A stretch of DNA of 64,000 nucleotides. Origin: an uncultured Chthonomonas sp. (GTDB taxonomy: Bacteria > Armatimonadota > Chthonomonadetes > Chthonomonadales > CAJBBX01). The stretch lies in assembly GCA_903951425.1 (NCBI GenBank), contig CAJBBX010000110.1, positions 47,636 through 111,635 of the forward strand, written 5' to 3'. Positions 24,621 through 33,890 of this stretch are shown one piece after another. A program made the translations under genes and the position numbers. The notes beneath the pieces are model-generated. The model did no database searches, was not told the origin of the DNA, and saw nothing but the letters and a program-made list of their open reading frames with translations. Each line of letters starts with the position of its first letter. Position 1 is the first letter of the stretch.

Positions 24621-27293
24621 ATGCGATGTTGCGGCAAGGGGCGGTTGCTGGCCGGCGTCGGCGGAGTTGCGGCGGCGCTGGGCACGGTGCTATGGGCGCC
24701 CCTGACCGCTGTGGCGGGCCCGCAACCCCCGGGCGACTGGCCGACCCCCAGGCAGAACCAGCAGCTGACCGGGCTCCAGCCAATGCCCGGCGCCATGCGG
24801 ACCGCGCCGAGGCCTGTGGCCAGGCTCTCCTTCGGCAAGGGGATCGGCATGCTCACGCCGTTCGCCTCCAGGACGGGCGGGCCGATGGACCGCGTCCTCG
24901 GCATTGCGTCCGGCGCGGCCCGTTGCTACACGCCGGCGGGCAAGCTGCTCTGGAGCACCCACCCCGTCGGGCTCAACCTGGACTCGCTCGTGACGGCTGA
25001 GGACCTGGACGGCGACGGCGAGGCAGAGCTGGCCATCATGGCCGGACGTCCTACCCAGCCGCTGGGAGCCGCCGTGCTGCTGAACGCCTCCAACGGGAAG
25101 CTCCGGTGGCGCTACGACGTCGAGCCCATGTCCTACGACTGGAAGCTGCTGGCCGGGGCCTACGTGCCGCACATGCCCAACAAGCAGCTCATCGTTGTCA
25201 TGCACGGCTACCCGCCTGACCCGAAGAACGGCTACATCGCCCTGTTCCGCTTCGAGGCCGCTGGGCAAGCTCCGAAACAGCTGTGGCGCTTCGACTTCGA
25301 CCACTACACCTGCTTCCCGAACATCATGCAGGCCGATGTGAACGGCGACGGCGACCTGGAGCTCTGCGTGGAGACGCACAGCCGGATGTGGGTGATGGAG
25401 GCGCGCACAGGGAAGGTGCTCCAGTACATCAAGTGGGAGGTCGCGCCGGCCACCGAGCGTAGCTACGGGCTGGTGCGTTTCAAGGATCTGAACGGCGACG
25501 GCCTGCCCGAGTTCATCTGCATCGGCGACTTCTCCACGCACCACGAGGTGCTGGCCAATGAGAAGGGCCGGTTCCGTCTGGCCTGGGTCCACGCCTGGCC
25601 GGAGTCGGTGACCACGAGGACCATCGCCACCAACTGGCCCGATCCGCCCATCGCCGATATCGACGGCGACGGGCGCCTCGACATGGTGGTGAGCATGTAC
25701 AAGGCCGAGGGCGAAGCGAGCTGGGCCATCCGCGTCTACGATGCTATGACGGGTGTCCTGAAGGCCGTGTGCCCGGGGCGCGTGGCCGTCCAGGCGGCCG
25801 ACCTTGACGGCGACGGCAGGGCCGAGTTGCTCGCCGATGCGACCGGCGACCCGAACCGCCACGAGATCAACGGCGCATGCCTCCTGAAGTGGGACGGGCA
25901 GGGGCTGGAGCCCATCTGGGCCGGCCCGGGCGCCCGCTCTGTGGCGCCACCGGCGCGATCGGATCAGTCGGCCGCGAAGATGCAGCCCGACCCGCATGTC
26001 GCCACGCCCGACGGACGCATGCGCCTGGCATGGGCGTCCGGCACGGTCGTTGTGACCCCCGATCCGGAGAAGGCCGTACCGGGGTTCGACTACTCGCGCA
26101 TACCCGCCGATGTGGGCTTCTTCCCCTCGCCGCCCCTGGTCGCCGACATGGACGGCGACGGCGTGAATGAGCTGATCCACGATCATAACGGCAAAGTCGC
26201 CGTGTACCGCCTGCAGGGCAAGGCAGGCCTCCGCAAGACGGCCGAGTTCGCCTCCGACGCCGCGCCGACGGTGGCGGATGTCGACGGCGACGGAAGGCAA
26301 GAGCTGATCATCGGTTCGGCGTCGGCGTCGGCGGACACGATGGTGAAGGCCCTGCGCCTGGGCCCGCCGGATACTGTGGTCTGGGAGGCTCGGCTGCCGC
26401 GGCCGGAGCGGCCGGGCCTGCCGTTCGGCAAGCCGCTCTACTTCCAGACCGGGCGCTTCCTGGGCCGCGCGGGTCAGGACGTGTACGTCTATGTGGGCAC
26501 GCCGGTGGTGCGCAGCCTGATGCTGGACGGCGGCACAGGCCGACGCGTCTGGGAAGTGGACAAGCTGCCAAAGATCGAGCGCTATCTGGCGCCCACCAAA
26601 AACCTCGCAGCGGCGTGGGATGTGGACGGCGACGGCAAGGACGACCTGGTCTTCACGTGCCCGGACTACTACTGCGTGGTCTCAGGACCTACGGGCGCCC
26701 TGATCGTGGGTCCCGCGTTCCCGCCGGAGACGTTCAAGCAGGCCAGCCAGGGCCTCTACACGCGGCCGGTAGTGCTGCAGCGGGCCGGCCGAGACCCCGC
26801 CGTCTGCCTCACATCGGGCCACTACTTCCAGGCCGCGATGAGCTCCAAGGCCGTGGCGATGTGGTACAAGCTGCCGGCCACAGGGGAGGCGCCCTCCGGC
26901 TCCGAGGGGTTCCTGAGGCGTGGGGACGGCTCGTGGCTCATGGGGTTCGGCAGGCAGGACGGCAGGTTCGCCTGCGTGGAGGTCGAGACAGGCAAGACGC
27001 TCTGGGAGGCGCCCATCCAGGCAACCGTCAGCGAGACGGCATCGTGCGACGTGGACGGAGACGGCCGCGCCGAGTTCGTCTTCGGAACGAGCCACGGCGA
27101 AGTGGTCTGCCTTCGGCCAGGGCGGCGGGGCGCGGGGACCGTCTGGCGCGTCAGGACCGGAGGATGGACCGGCGCGCCGGTCATCGCGGACATCGACGGC
27201 GACCGGCTGCCCGAGATCATCGTCCCGGTCAGCGACGGCACGCTCACCGTCCTCAAAGGCGCAACGGGCAGGCCGGCCCAGCGAGCCCGCTAG
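24621..27293 (+). CDS. Secreted FG-GAP/VCBS repeat protein
   Basis: 890 residues from the ATG at 24621, with AGGAGG 9 nt upstream; the open frame further upstream is shadow. A signal sequence (GRLLAGVGGVAAALGTVLWA) is followed by GDWPTPRQNQQLTGLQPMPG and many calcium-binding FG-GAP loops (EDLDGDGEAELA, ADVNGDGDLELC, KDLNGDGLPEFI, ADIDGDGRLDMV, ADMDGDGVNELI, WDVDGDGKDDLV, CDVDGDGRAEFV). It is a paralogue of the cluster A protein at 936-3611, including the PxPR opening and the length. It ends cluster B and is convergent with the lipoprotein gene 25 bp away. An extracellular propeller is expected; activity unknown. Confidence 0.85.
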   Translation: MRCCGKGRLLAGVGGVAAALGTVLWAPLTAVAGPQPPGDWPTPRQNQQLTGLQPMPGAMRTAPRPVARLSFGKGIGMLTPFASRTGGPMDRVLGIASGAARCYTPAGKLLWSTHPVGLNLDSLVTAEDLDGDGEAELAIMAGRPTQPLGAAVLLNASNGKLRWRYDVEPMSYDWKLLAGAYVPHMPNKQLIVVMHGYPPDPKNGYIALFRFEAAGQAPKQLWRFDFDHYTCFPNIMQADVNGDGDLELCVETHSRMWVMEARTGKVLQYIKWEVAPATERSYGLVRFKDLNGDGLPEFICIGDFSTHHEVLANEKGRFRLAWVHAWPESVTTRTIATNWPDPPIADIDGDGRLDMVVSMYKAEGEASWAIRVYDAMTGVLKAVCPGRVAVQAADLDGDGRAELLADATGDPNRHEINGACLLKWDGQGLEPIWAGPGARSVAPPARSDQSAAKMQPDPHVATPDGRMRLAWASGTVVVTPDPEKAVPGFDYSRIPADVGFFPSPPLVADMDGDGVNELIHDHNGKVAVYRLQGKAGLRKTAEFASDAAPTVADVDGDGRQELIIGSASASADTMVKALRLGPPDTVVWEARLPRPERPGLPFGKPLYFQTGRFLGRAGQDVYVYVGTPVVRSLMLDGGTGRRVWEVDKLPKIERYLAPTKNLAAAWDVDGDGKDDLVFTCPDYYCVVSGPTGALIVGPAFPPETFKQASQGLYTRPVVLQRAGRDPAVCLTSGHYFQAAMSSKAVAMWYKLPATGEAPSGSEGFLRRGDGSWLMGFGRQDGRFACVEVETGKTLWEAPIQATVSETASCDVDGDGRAEFVFGTSHGEVVCLRPGRRGAGTVWRVRTGGWTGAPVIADIDGDRLPEIIVPVSDGTLTVLKGATGRPAQRAR

Positions 27294-27318
27294 GCCGGCC
27301 ATGCACCGGACGGGCTGC

Positions 27319-27504
27319 CTACTTGCCCTTGACCGGCGGTGTCGGGACCTTAGCGCCGGGGCCGCCGCTGGAAGGCGCCGCCACGGGGTTCGGGCCGGGC
27401 GGCGGCTTGGGCGGGGGAATATCGCTGAGATCCGGTGGCCTGTTGCAACCGGCCAGCGCGATGGCTGTCAGGCCGACGAACGTCACGAGGACCTTGGCTT
27501 TCAT
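27319..27504 (-). CDS. Small proline-rich lipoprotein
   Basis: 61 residues starting at the ATG at 27504, with AAGGAG 6 nt upstream. It has a basic start, a hydrophobic stretch and the lipobox LAGC (Cys20), after which the mature peptide is only about 42 residues and rich in Pro and Gly (PPPKPPPGPNPV). It should be lipid-anchored to a membrane, with a flexible tail. I know of no function. It lies alone between the convergent end of cluster B and the M20 gene, whose stop is about 60 bp upstream on the same strand. Confidence 0.7.
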   Translation of the reverse strand: MKAKVLVTFVGLTAIALAGCNRPPDLSDIPPPKPPPGPNPVAAPSSGGPGAKVPTPPVKGK

Positions 27505-27566
27505 CGGAAGCTCCTTGTTAGTGGTGATGCGATACCAGATTGAGTATAGCCCGTGGCCGCGCTCGC

Positions 27567-28727
27567 CTAACCAGCCCACGTCAGCATGATCTCCCGGTAT
27601 ATCCGCGCACAGGCCACGACCTCGGCCAGGCTCACCCGCTCGTCCACCGCGTGTGCGTAGGCGATATCGCCGGGCCCCAGCACCAGGGCAGGCGCACGGT
27701 CGGACAGCCACGAGGCGTCGGTGCCGTAGGGCTCGCCGCACAGCTCCGTCTGCGGCCCGGCGACACTCCGGCAGATATCCAGCACATGCAGGCTGAAGGG
27801 GTGGTCGACGGGCGTGTCCAGCGGCGGCGTCATGATCTGCAGGTCGCTATGGCTCAGCACGAGGCCAAGGCCCGCCACGCGGTCGATCAGCGCGTCGCGC
27901 GCCGCCACGGGGTGCATTCCCGGCGTGACGCGGAAGTCCACAGAGATCGTGCACTCGTCGGGCACGGCGTTGCGCGTTCGTCCTCCGTGGATCATGCTCA
28001 CTGTGATGGCCGGCCCCGTCATCAGCGGGCTTCCGTAGCGGGATCGGAGCTCCGCCTGGTACGCGCCCAGGTCGCGGATGAGGTCTGCGGCGCCGAGGAT
28101 CGCATTCACGCCGAGCTCGGGCCGCGACGTGTGGGCGCTCCTGCCATGGACCGTGATATCCCACCTCGCCGTGCCTTTGTGCTGCACCACCGGCATGAGG
28201 CGCGTGGGCTCGCCGAAGATGCCCGCCACAACGGGGACATCGCCGGCGCGAAAGTGCTTGATGCCGGTCTGGGCGTACTCCTCGTCGCCGGCGGCCAGGA
28301 GCACGACGGGCGCCGCAGCTGGAAGGCCGCGCTCCAGCAGGTCGAGGGCGGCCATGATCATCGCGGTCAGTGAAGCCTTGTCGTCGCACGAGCCCCGGCC
28401 ATAGAGCAGGTCACCCTCGACCCTCGGCTGGAACGCGCGATCGAGCCACTCGTCGGCCGGCACCGTGTCGACGTGGCTCTCGAAGAGCAGGCAGCCCCCT
28501 GTTGAGCGTCCCGGTAGCGTTACTGCCAGGTTCTCATGCATGGGGCTCACGGCCTGCCGCTCGATGCCGACGCCATACGGAGCGAAGAGCCCTGCGATGG
28601 TGTCGTTGGCCGCCCGTTCCACGGGCTGCGTCCCTGCCCACGGCCGACCCACGGGGTTCACCGTGGGGATCGCCACCAGATCGCCGAGGATGCGCTCGGC
28701 GGCCTGCACGGTCATGTGATCGGTCAT
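27567..28727 (-). CDS. M20-family peptidase (ArgE/DapE-like deacylase)
   Basis: 386 residues, the classical ArgE/DapE/carboxypeptidase G2 length. Zinc-site motifs: FESHVDTVP, YGRGSCDDKASLTAM, AAGDEEYAQTG, and IAYAHAVDERV near the C-terminus. A dimerisation domain starts near HKGTARWDITVHGRSAHTSRP. Such enzymes remove N-acyl groups from amino acids or diaminopimelate precursors. The start ATG overlaps the threonine aldolase stop by ATGA, so the three genes 30788 to 27567 form one transcription unit: kinase, aldolase, deacylase. A second M20 enzyme of different size is in cluster A. Confidence 0.87.
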   Translation of the reverse strand: MTDHMTVQAAERILGDLVAIPTVNPVGRPWAGTQPVERAANDTIAGLFAPYGVGIERQAVSPMHENLAVTLPGRSTGGCLLFESHVDTVPADEWLDRAFQPRVEGDLLYGRGSCDDKASLTAMIMAALDLLERGLPAAAPVVLLAAGDEEYAQTGIKHFRAGDVPVVAGIFGEPTRLMPVVQHKGTARWDITVHGRSAHTSRPELGVNAILGAADLIRDLGAYQAELRSRYGSPLMTGPAITVSMIHGGRTRNAVPDECTISVDFRVTPGMHPVAARDALIDRVAGLGLVLSHSDLQIMTPPLDTPVDHPFSLHVLDICRSVAGPQTELCGEPYGTDASWLSDRAPALVLGPGDIAYAHAVDERVSLAEVVACARIYREIMLTWAG

Positions 28728-29758
28728 GCCGCTACCGCCTTGCGCACGCGGTCGAGAGCTTCGTCGATGACGGCTACGTCCTGGTGGCGGCTGGTTACGA
28801 ACCGGAAGTGGGCCGGCGGACGTCCGCTGGCCAGCACGCCGGCGGCCTTGAGCCTGTCGAGGATGGCGCTCGTCGTGAGGCCCGTGCCGGTATGCTCCAC
28901 GTAGACCATGTTGGTCTCTACCGTCTCCATCTCCACGCTCAGGCCGGGGATCTCGCTGATCCCGCGGGCCAGTTGCTGCGCGGTCGCGTGGTCGTCGGCC
29001 AGCCGGTCTACCATGCCCTCCAGGGCCACGATGCCGGCCGCCGCGATGATGCCCGCCTGCCGCATGCCGCCGCCCAGCCGCTTGCGTGCGGCGTCGGCCT
29101 TCAGGATGAACTCCTTGCTGCCGACGATCATCGAGCCCAGAGGGCAGCTCAGGCCCTTGGAGAGGCAGAACATCAGGGAGTCCACGTCCTCGGCGTAGGC
29201 CGAGGCGTCCACGCCCGCTGCGATGGCCGCGTTGAAGATCCGAGCCCCATCCAGGTGCACGGCGAGCCCCTTCGCGTGCGCCGTGCGGCACAACTGCCGG
29301 TGCAGCGCCAGGGGCGTGACGCGGCCGCCGCTGCGGTTGTGCGTGTTCTCCAGGCAGAGCAGGCGGGGGATCGGGTAGTGGAGGTTGCGGGGTCGGATCG
29401 CCGCGGCCACATCGTCCGGATCGAGCCTGCCGCCCAGGCTCTGGACCGGCATGGGCATGAGGCCCGCGATGTTGGCAAGGCCGCCCACCTCGTAGTAGAA
29501 GATGTGCGAGTCCGGGTCGATGATTACCTCGTCGCCGGGCGCGGCATGGGCCATGAGGCACGCCAGGTTGGCCATGTTGCCGCTGATGACCAGCAGTGCG
29601 GCCTCCTTGCCCAGCATCTCGGCCGCCAGCCGCTCGAGACGATGGACCGTCGGATCCTCGTCGTATGTATCGTCGCCCAGCGGGGCCGACGCGATGGCGT
29701 CCAGCATGGCCTGCGTGGGCAGGGTCTGCGTGTCGCTCCTCAGGTTGATCAGTTCCAT
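28724..29758 (-). CDS. Low-specificity threonine aldolase family (PLP) enzyme
   Basis: 344 residues. The start MELINLRSDTQTLPTQAML and the segments GDDTYDEDPTVHRLE, DSHIFYYEVGG, NTHNRSGGRVTPL, VHLDGARIFNAAIA and MFCLSKGLSCPLGSMIVG (Schiff-base Lys) are characteristic of L-threonine/L-allo-threonine aldolase, which splits beta-hydroxy amino acids into glycine and an aldehyde. AGAGGAG lies upstream of the ATG at 29758; a longer frame to 29833 is shadow. It overlaps the kinase pseudogene end by 10 bp and the M20 start by 4 bp. Some relatives act as beta-eliminating lyases, so the exact substrate is open. Confidence 0.9.
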   Translation of the reverse strand: MELINLRSDTQTLPTQAMLDAIASAPLGDDTYDEDPTVHRLERLAAEMLGKEAALLVISGNMANLACLMAHAAPGDEVIIDPDSHIFYYEVGGLANIAGLMPMPVQSLGGRLDPDDVAAAIRPRNLHYPIPRLLCLENTHNRSGGRVTPLALHRQLCRTAHAKGLAVHLDGARIFNAAIAAGVDASAYAEDVDSLMFCLSKGLSCPLGSMIVGSKEFILKADAARKRLGGGMRQAGIIAAAGIVALEGMVDRLADDHATAQQLARGISEIPGLSVEMETVETNMVYVEHTGTGLTTSAILDRLKAAGVLASGRPPAHFRFVTSRHQDVAVIDEALDRVRKAVAA

Positions 29759-30788
29759 GGTTCTCCTCTGCCGGAAGCCTCGGCCAGGTCCGTCAGCCGG
29801 CCGATGAAGCCGAGCCGCATCCTGACCAGGCACGCGTACTCGTGGTCACGCTCAGGCGCCAGTCCCTCGATGACTGCCAGCCGCTGGCGCAGGTCCTCCA
29901 GTTGCCTGGCAACGCAGAATGTGGGCGCCATCGCCAGTTCGACATCCGTCACGGCAGGCCGGGCCGCATCGACGTACCCGGCCAGGTAGTCCCTGAGCTC
30001 CTGGACACTGGCCGTGTGGAGTTGCGGCTGGTCCCACGGCGCCCGGAACAGGACATCGCCCAGAGCATCGTACAGCCTGTAGCCGTAGTGTGTGCAGTCC
30101 CAGTCGATCAGCGCGAATGTGGGGTCGCCCTGGCCGAAGATCATGTTCACCGGCGAGATGTCGCCATGGACGACCCGGCGCCGGATTCCGAGCCTCGGCA
30201 GCCGCGCCGTGGCCGAGGCCACGAGGCGGAACGCCTGCTGCACACGGGCGTCAGCTGCGATCAGGGCTGCCCGTGTCTCGGCCGCGGGCAGTCGCTCTGC
30301 ACGCGCCAGGGCCTGCATCCGGGCTCGCCAGTCGCGCTCGACCGCCGATAGCTTGTCGAACTGGATGGGCGGCAACGAGGTCCGGAGGCGCGGGTCGCCG
30401 GCGGGACGGGCGGCCGCCAGCACGTTGTGGACGCCGGCGACCTGCGCTCCCAGGCAGCGGAGCGTCGCGGCGTCCTTGGCGGCGCACCAGGCCGCCCACT
30501 CCGGCGCCTGCCCGTCACAGTACTCATACAGCGCCCAGAGGCCGTCCTCAGTGCTGACCGACCAGTTGCCATCGATGGCGCGCACCACCCTGGGGCATCG
30601 GACGCCGGCGTCCGGGCGAACGCGATCGCCTCGGCCTGGAACCGGAACGTGGCGGCGGCGCGGCGGAACGCCTGGCGGCGGAGGACGTACTTTCCGCCTT
30701 CGGTAAGCAGCAGCGCGGGCCGCTCGAACATGCCGCCGTGCAGCGCCGAGCAGTCGAGCACCCTGCCGATGGCGTAACGTTCTGCCAC
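29749..30788 (-). pseudogene. APH-type phosphotransferase, broken by one frameshift
   Basis: The C-terminal frame encodes WALYEYCDG, RVVHGDISPVNMIFGQG (catalytic motif) and FALIDWDCTHYGYRLYDALGD (metal motif), a complete kinase C-lobe. The N-lobe (HGGMFERPALLLTEGGKYVLRR) lies in another frame upstream. The frames meet at the CCCC run complementary to 30592-30595. Adding one base to that run restores a continuous reading (ASDAP then RVVRAIDGNW). So either the gene is inactivated or the run is short by one base through error. No -1 slippery heptamer is evident. The start is uncertain: GTG at 30788 (VAERYAIG) fits the promoter at 30838-30867, while GTG at 30830 is possible. Confidence 0.75.
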
Positions 30789-30837
30789 AAGCGCGCACGG
30801 TCGAGGTATCGATCCATCCTGGGCATGCACAGCCGCT

Positions 30838-30867
30838 ATTGTACATCCCAGCGGCTTGCCCGGTGAA
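30838..30867 (-). promoter_or_regulatory. Possible promoter of the kinase-aldolase-deacylase unit
   Basis: On the minus strand TTCACC (30867-30862) and TACAAT (30843-30838) are 18 bp apart, giving a start near 30831. The -10 is strong and the -35 only moderate. It is back to back with the stronger plus-strand promoter at 30872-30900, so the two units share a short divergent control region. Confidence 0.35.
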
Positions 30868-30871
30868 GCAT

Positions 30872-30900
30872 TTGACGAACGGCGGAGTGCCTGATAGAAT
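30872..30900 (+). promoter_or_regulatory. Sigma-70 promoter for the GPH transporter operon
   Basis: TTGACG (30872-30877) and TAGAAT (30895-30900) are 17 bp apart, and TGA directly before the -10 makes it an extended -10. Transcription would begin near 30907, about 100 nt ahead of the transporter start. Confidence 0.65.
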
Positions 30901-31005
30901 GGTGCTGCGGAGACCTGCTCGGAGCGGCGCGATCTGAGGTCCGCCGGCCTCCAATGCACTGCCGGGTCTGCGACGGCCATGGGACCCTGGGACCCGGAGG
31001 AATGC

Positions 31006-32445
31006 GTGGTACTTGAGGCGGACAACCAGCCGACTTCCGGCGCCGAGCCGGCCGACCCCGGCCCTTCCGGAAAGATATCGACGCGCCAAAAGTTCGGCTG
31101 GGCGCTGGGAGGCCTGACGGACAACGGGCTCTCCTACGGCATCCTGGCCATGTCCATGCCGATATACAACATCGGGCTGGGCATCAGCGCCGTCTGGCTC
31201 GGCTGGGCGCTGGCGATCCCGCGGGTGCTGGACGCCGTCCTGGACCCGTGGATCGGCAACCTGTCCGACAACACGCGCTCCCGATGGGGCAGAAGACGGC
31301 CGTATATCTTCTTCGGCGCCATCGTCAGTTCCATTGCGTTCGCCCTGGTCTGGCTTCCGCCGCTCCACTTCGACAAGACCGGGCTCTTCGCTTACTACCT
31401 CGTCTTCACCATCATCATGTTCCTGGGCTATGCGCCCTACTCCATCGGCCTCTCGGCCCTGGGGCTCGAACTGAGCCCGGACACGACGGAGCGGACAAGG
31501 GCGCAGGGCCTTCGGCTCATCGCGGTGAACCTGGTCGGCATCATCCTGCCCTGGATCTACAAGCTCTGCACGCTCCCCATATTCGGCGGCAACGAGGTGC
31601 ATGGCGCCCGGTTCGTGGGCCCTGCGCTCGCCGCGCTCTTGCTCGTCGCGGGCGTCCTGCCGGCGATCCTCTGCCGCGAGCAGGCCCAGGCCATGACGCA
31701 GCCCAAGATCCCTTTCTGGCCCGCCTTCCAGGCGCTCATCACGCATCGGCCCTTCATGCTGTTGATGGCGGTGAGCCTATGCGTCTGTATCGGCACGTTC
31801 ATCGTATCGCCGATGCTGCTCTACATTCTCATCTACTACATCTGCGGCGGCGACAAGGGCTTCGCGGGGACGCTGAACGGCTACGGCGGCACCTTCTTCG
31901 CGGTCATGGGCATCGTGCTGCCGGCCGGCGTGGCCGCGGTCGGCATACGGATCGGCAAGAAGCTGACCATCTGCATCGGGATCCTGCTCACGCTGGCGGG
32001 CTACGCTGCCACCTGGTTCGTCTTCACGCCCGCGCATCCGTACTGGTCTCTCCTGGCGTTCCCCATGATCTGCACGGGCTCCATTGCGATTTTCATCTTC
32101 ACGCCGGCCATGATGGCGGATATCTGCGACATCGACGAGCTTGAGTGCGGGCTACGGCGCGAGGGGATGTTCGGCGCCGTCTCGGCCCTGCTCAACAAGG
32201 GCACCGTGGCCGCCACAAGCGTACTCGGCGGCTATCTCCTGGCGTTTGCCGGCTACGTGGGAGGCGAGACGCCCGACGCGCACACGCTCCTCATAATGCG
32301 AGTGCTCTACATCGCGTTCCCGGTGGCGTTGCTGCTTTTGGCGCTCGCGCTGGCCACGCGGTACCCGATCTCGGAGGCGCGTGTACGTGAGGCGCGCGCC
32401 CTGCTCGATGCGCGCAAGGCGGCCTCCGGGGCCGGGGCCCCGTGA
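31006..32445 (+). CDS. GPH-family (MelB-like) sugar:cation symporter
   Basis: About 479 residues from a GTG at 31006 that has GGAGG 5 nt upstream; an ATG at 30979 would add nine residues but has no ribosome site. About 12 membrane segments are present. The glycoside-pentoside-hexuronide signature is clear: AIPRVLDAVLDPWIGNLSD then TRSRWGRRRPYIFFG in the first cytoplasmic loop, later MADICDIDELECGLRREGMFGAV. Transporters of this family import mono- or oligosaccharides and uronides with Na+ or H+. Downstream, GTGA overlap couples it to the DUF4434 gene, so sugar uptake is linked with glycan processing. Confidence 0.88.
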   Translation: MVLEADNQPTSGAEPADPGPSGKISTRQKFGWALGGLTDNGLSYGILAMSMPIYNIGLGISAVWLGWALAIPRVLDAVLDPWIGNLSDNTRSRWGRRRPYIFFGAIVSSIAFALVWLPPLHFDKTGLFAYYLVFTIIMFLGYAPYSIGLSALGLELSPDTTERTRAQGLRLIAVNLVGIILPWIYKLCTLPIFGGNEVHGARFVGPALAALLLVAGVLPAILCREQAQAMTQPKIPFWPAFQALITHRPFMLLMAVSLCVCIGTFIVSPMLLYILIYYICGGDKGFAGTLNGYGGTFFAVMGIVLPAGVAAVGIRIGKKLTICIGILLTLAGYAATWFVFTPAHPYWSLLAFPMICTGSIAIFIFTPAMMADICDIDELECGLRREGMFGAVSALLNKGTVAATSVLGGYLLAFAGYVGGETPDAHTLLIMRVLYIAFPVALLLLALALATRYPISEARVREARALLDARKAASGAGAP

Positions 32446-33890
32446 CCGCCGACACCGTGGGCATTCGCATGATGCGCTTCGTGCGGGCCCTGGCCGCGCT
32501 GGCCGGGTTCCTCTGCCTCTTCTCGGCGCCGGGCCGGTGCGCCGAGTCAGGCGCGACGGCCGTGGGCTTCCTGGTCTGCTCGCCCGGGCCCGTCAGCGAT
32601 AGGGTCCGGATTGAGCTGCGGCTCGGGATACGGAACGGCTCCGATGCCGGGCGCACCTACAAGGTCGGCTTCTACCTGGACCGTGCGGTGGATGCGGCCC
32701 TTGTCCACTCCGAGAGCGTCACCGTCCCTGCGGGCGCAGGGCGGCTTGTCTCCCACTGGCTCAGCACCAAGGCGCTCTGGGGCAGGCACAGGCTGCTCTA
32801 CCGCGTGCGGACGCCCGGCTCCGCGGCAATGCTGGGCGAGTGGCCGATCGAGGTCTTTGCCTCGGACACTCCTGCGTTGCCCTGGGCGCAATGTGTCTGG
32901 CTGGACCCCGGCAACATGGCGCCTGCCGTAAGTCGTGCGCAGAAGGCCACCCCGTCCGAGGTGCGCCGGATGGTTGATGCCATGAGGGATATCGGAGCCA
33001 CCTTCATACTCATCAGCTACGTCGAAGGGGTTACGTTCAACATGGGCCCCTTCTACCCGAGCAAGGTTCCCGAGCTCGGCAAGCCCGCGCTCGACTTCGA
33101 CGCCATTGGCGTGGTACTGGATCAGGCGGAGCGCAACGGCCAGCATGTGATCCTGGGACTGGGCAGGGGAGCCGACCTGACCCTCGTCTACGACGGCGTC
33201 AAGGACCCCGCGCGCGTCGCCAAAGCGCTCGACCTGGGCAGGCGAGTCACCCGGGAGCTATGGGGCCGCTATTCGCGCTACCGGTCGCTCTACGGCTGGT
33301 ACCTCTCGCATGAACCCACCGACCTTGCGGCCGCCGCGGCATTCCTGAACCCCATGGCCGACTTCATGCACTCGCTGGCCCCTGAGAAGGTGGTCGTGGT
33401 GGCTCCTAGCGGGACGCCCATCCTCTCCCCAGCAGTGCTGGCAGCGGCCCGCTACGACGTGCTGACCTACCAGGACGCCGTGGGCCCGGGCTACGTCCCG
33501 TACAAGTACACATGGAACCCCGAGAACAGGCTGGCGCAGCTGGACGACGTATGCCGTGCGTACTGCGAGGCACACAAGGGGAGCGGCAAGCACCTCTGGT
33601 CTGACACTGAGACATGGGAGATGGCCGGGCCGGCCTACGGCAATCCCTATCCTGCCGCCTTCGCGCGGGTGCTGCGGCAGATGGAGATCGCCAGGAAGCA
33701 CTTCGACACCCTGACGCTCTACGAGTTCATGGCGACCATGACCGCCCCGGGCACGCGCATGGGCCCTTGCGACCCCAGGTCCATGGAGCTCTACCGCAGC
33801 GTCAAGGCGCACTTCACAAGCCAACTGGCGGAGGCGCGCGCCCGGACAGGCCGGCTTCGCAGCAAGACAGCCAAGGAGACCCACCGATGA
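32442..33890 (+). CDS. Secreted DUF4434-type TIM-barrel protein
   Basis: 482 residues from a GTG overlapping the transporter stop; an ATG at 32469 (MMRFVRALAALAG) is an alternative that would begin directly at the signal peptide. After signal cleavage near CAESG comes an N-terminal beta-sandwich, then FILISYVEGVTFNMGPFYPS, HVILGLGRGADLT, YGWYLSHEPTD, VVVVAPSGTPIL and KHLWSDTETWE, an order of barrel strands like DUF4434 glycoside-hydrolase-like proteins. The Glu in YLSHEP and in TETWE are candidate acids. It would act on glycans outside the cytoplasm, feeding the symporter upstream. Confidence 0.7.
   Translation: MTADTVGIRMMRFVRALAALAGFLCLFSAPGRCAESGATAVGFLVCSPGPVSDRVRIELRLGIRNGSDAGRTYKVGFYLDRAVDAALVHSESVTVPAGAGRLVSHWLSTKALWGRHRLLYRVRTPGSAAMLGEWPIEVFASDTPALPWAQCVWLDPGNMAPAVSRAQKATPSEVRRMVDAMRDIGATFILISYVEGVTFNMGPFYPSKVPELGKPALDFDAIGVVLDQAERNGQHVILGLGRGADLTLVYDGVKDPARVAKALDLGRRVTRELWGRYSRYRSLYGWYLSHEPTDLAAAAAFLNPMADFMHSLAPEKVVVVAPSGTPILSPAVLAAARYDVLTYQDAVGPGYVPYKYTWNPENRLAQLDDVCRAYCEAHKGSGKHLWSDTETWEMAGPAYGNPYPAAFARVLRQMEIARKHFDTLTLYEFMATMTAPGTRMGPCDPRSMELYRSVKAHFTSQLAEARARTGRLRSKTAKETHR

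Noticed and set aside
24690..26300. 536-aa minus-strand open frame inside the FG-GAP gene
   Set aside because: Repeats of VAVDVG-type residues are the reverse reading of the FG-GAP DxDGDG repeats.
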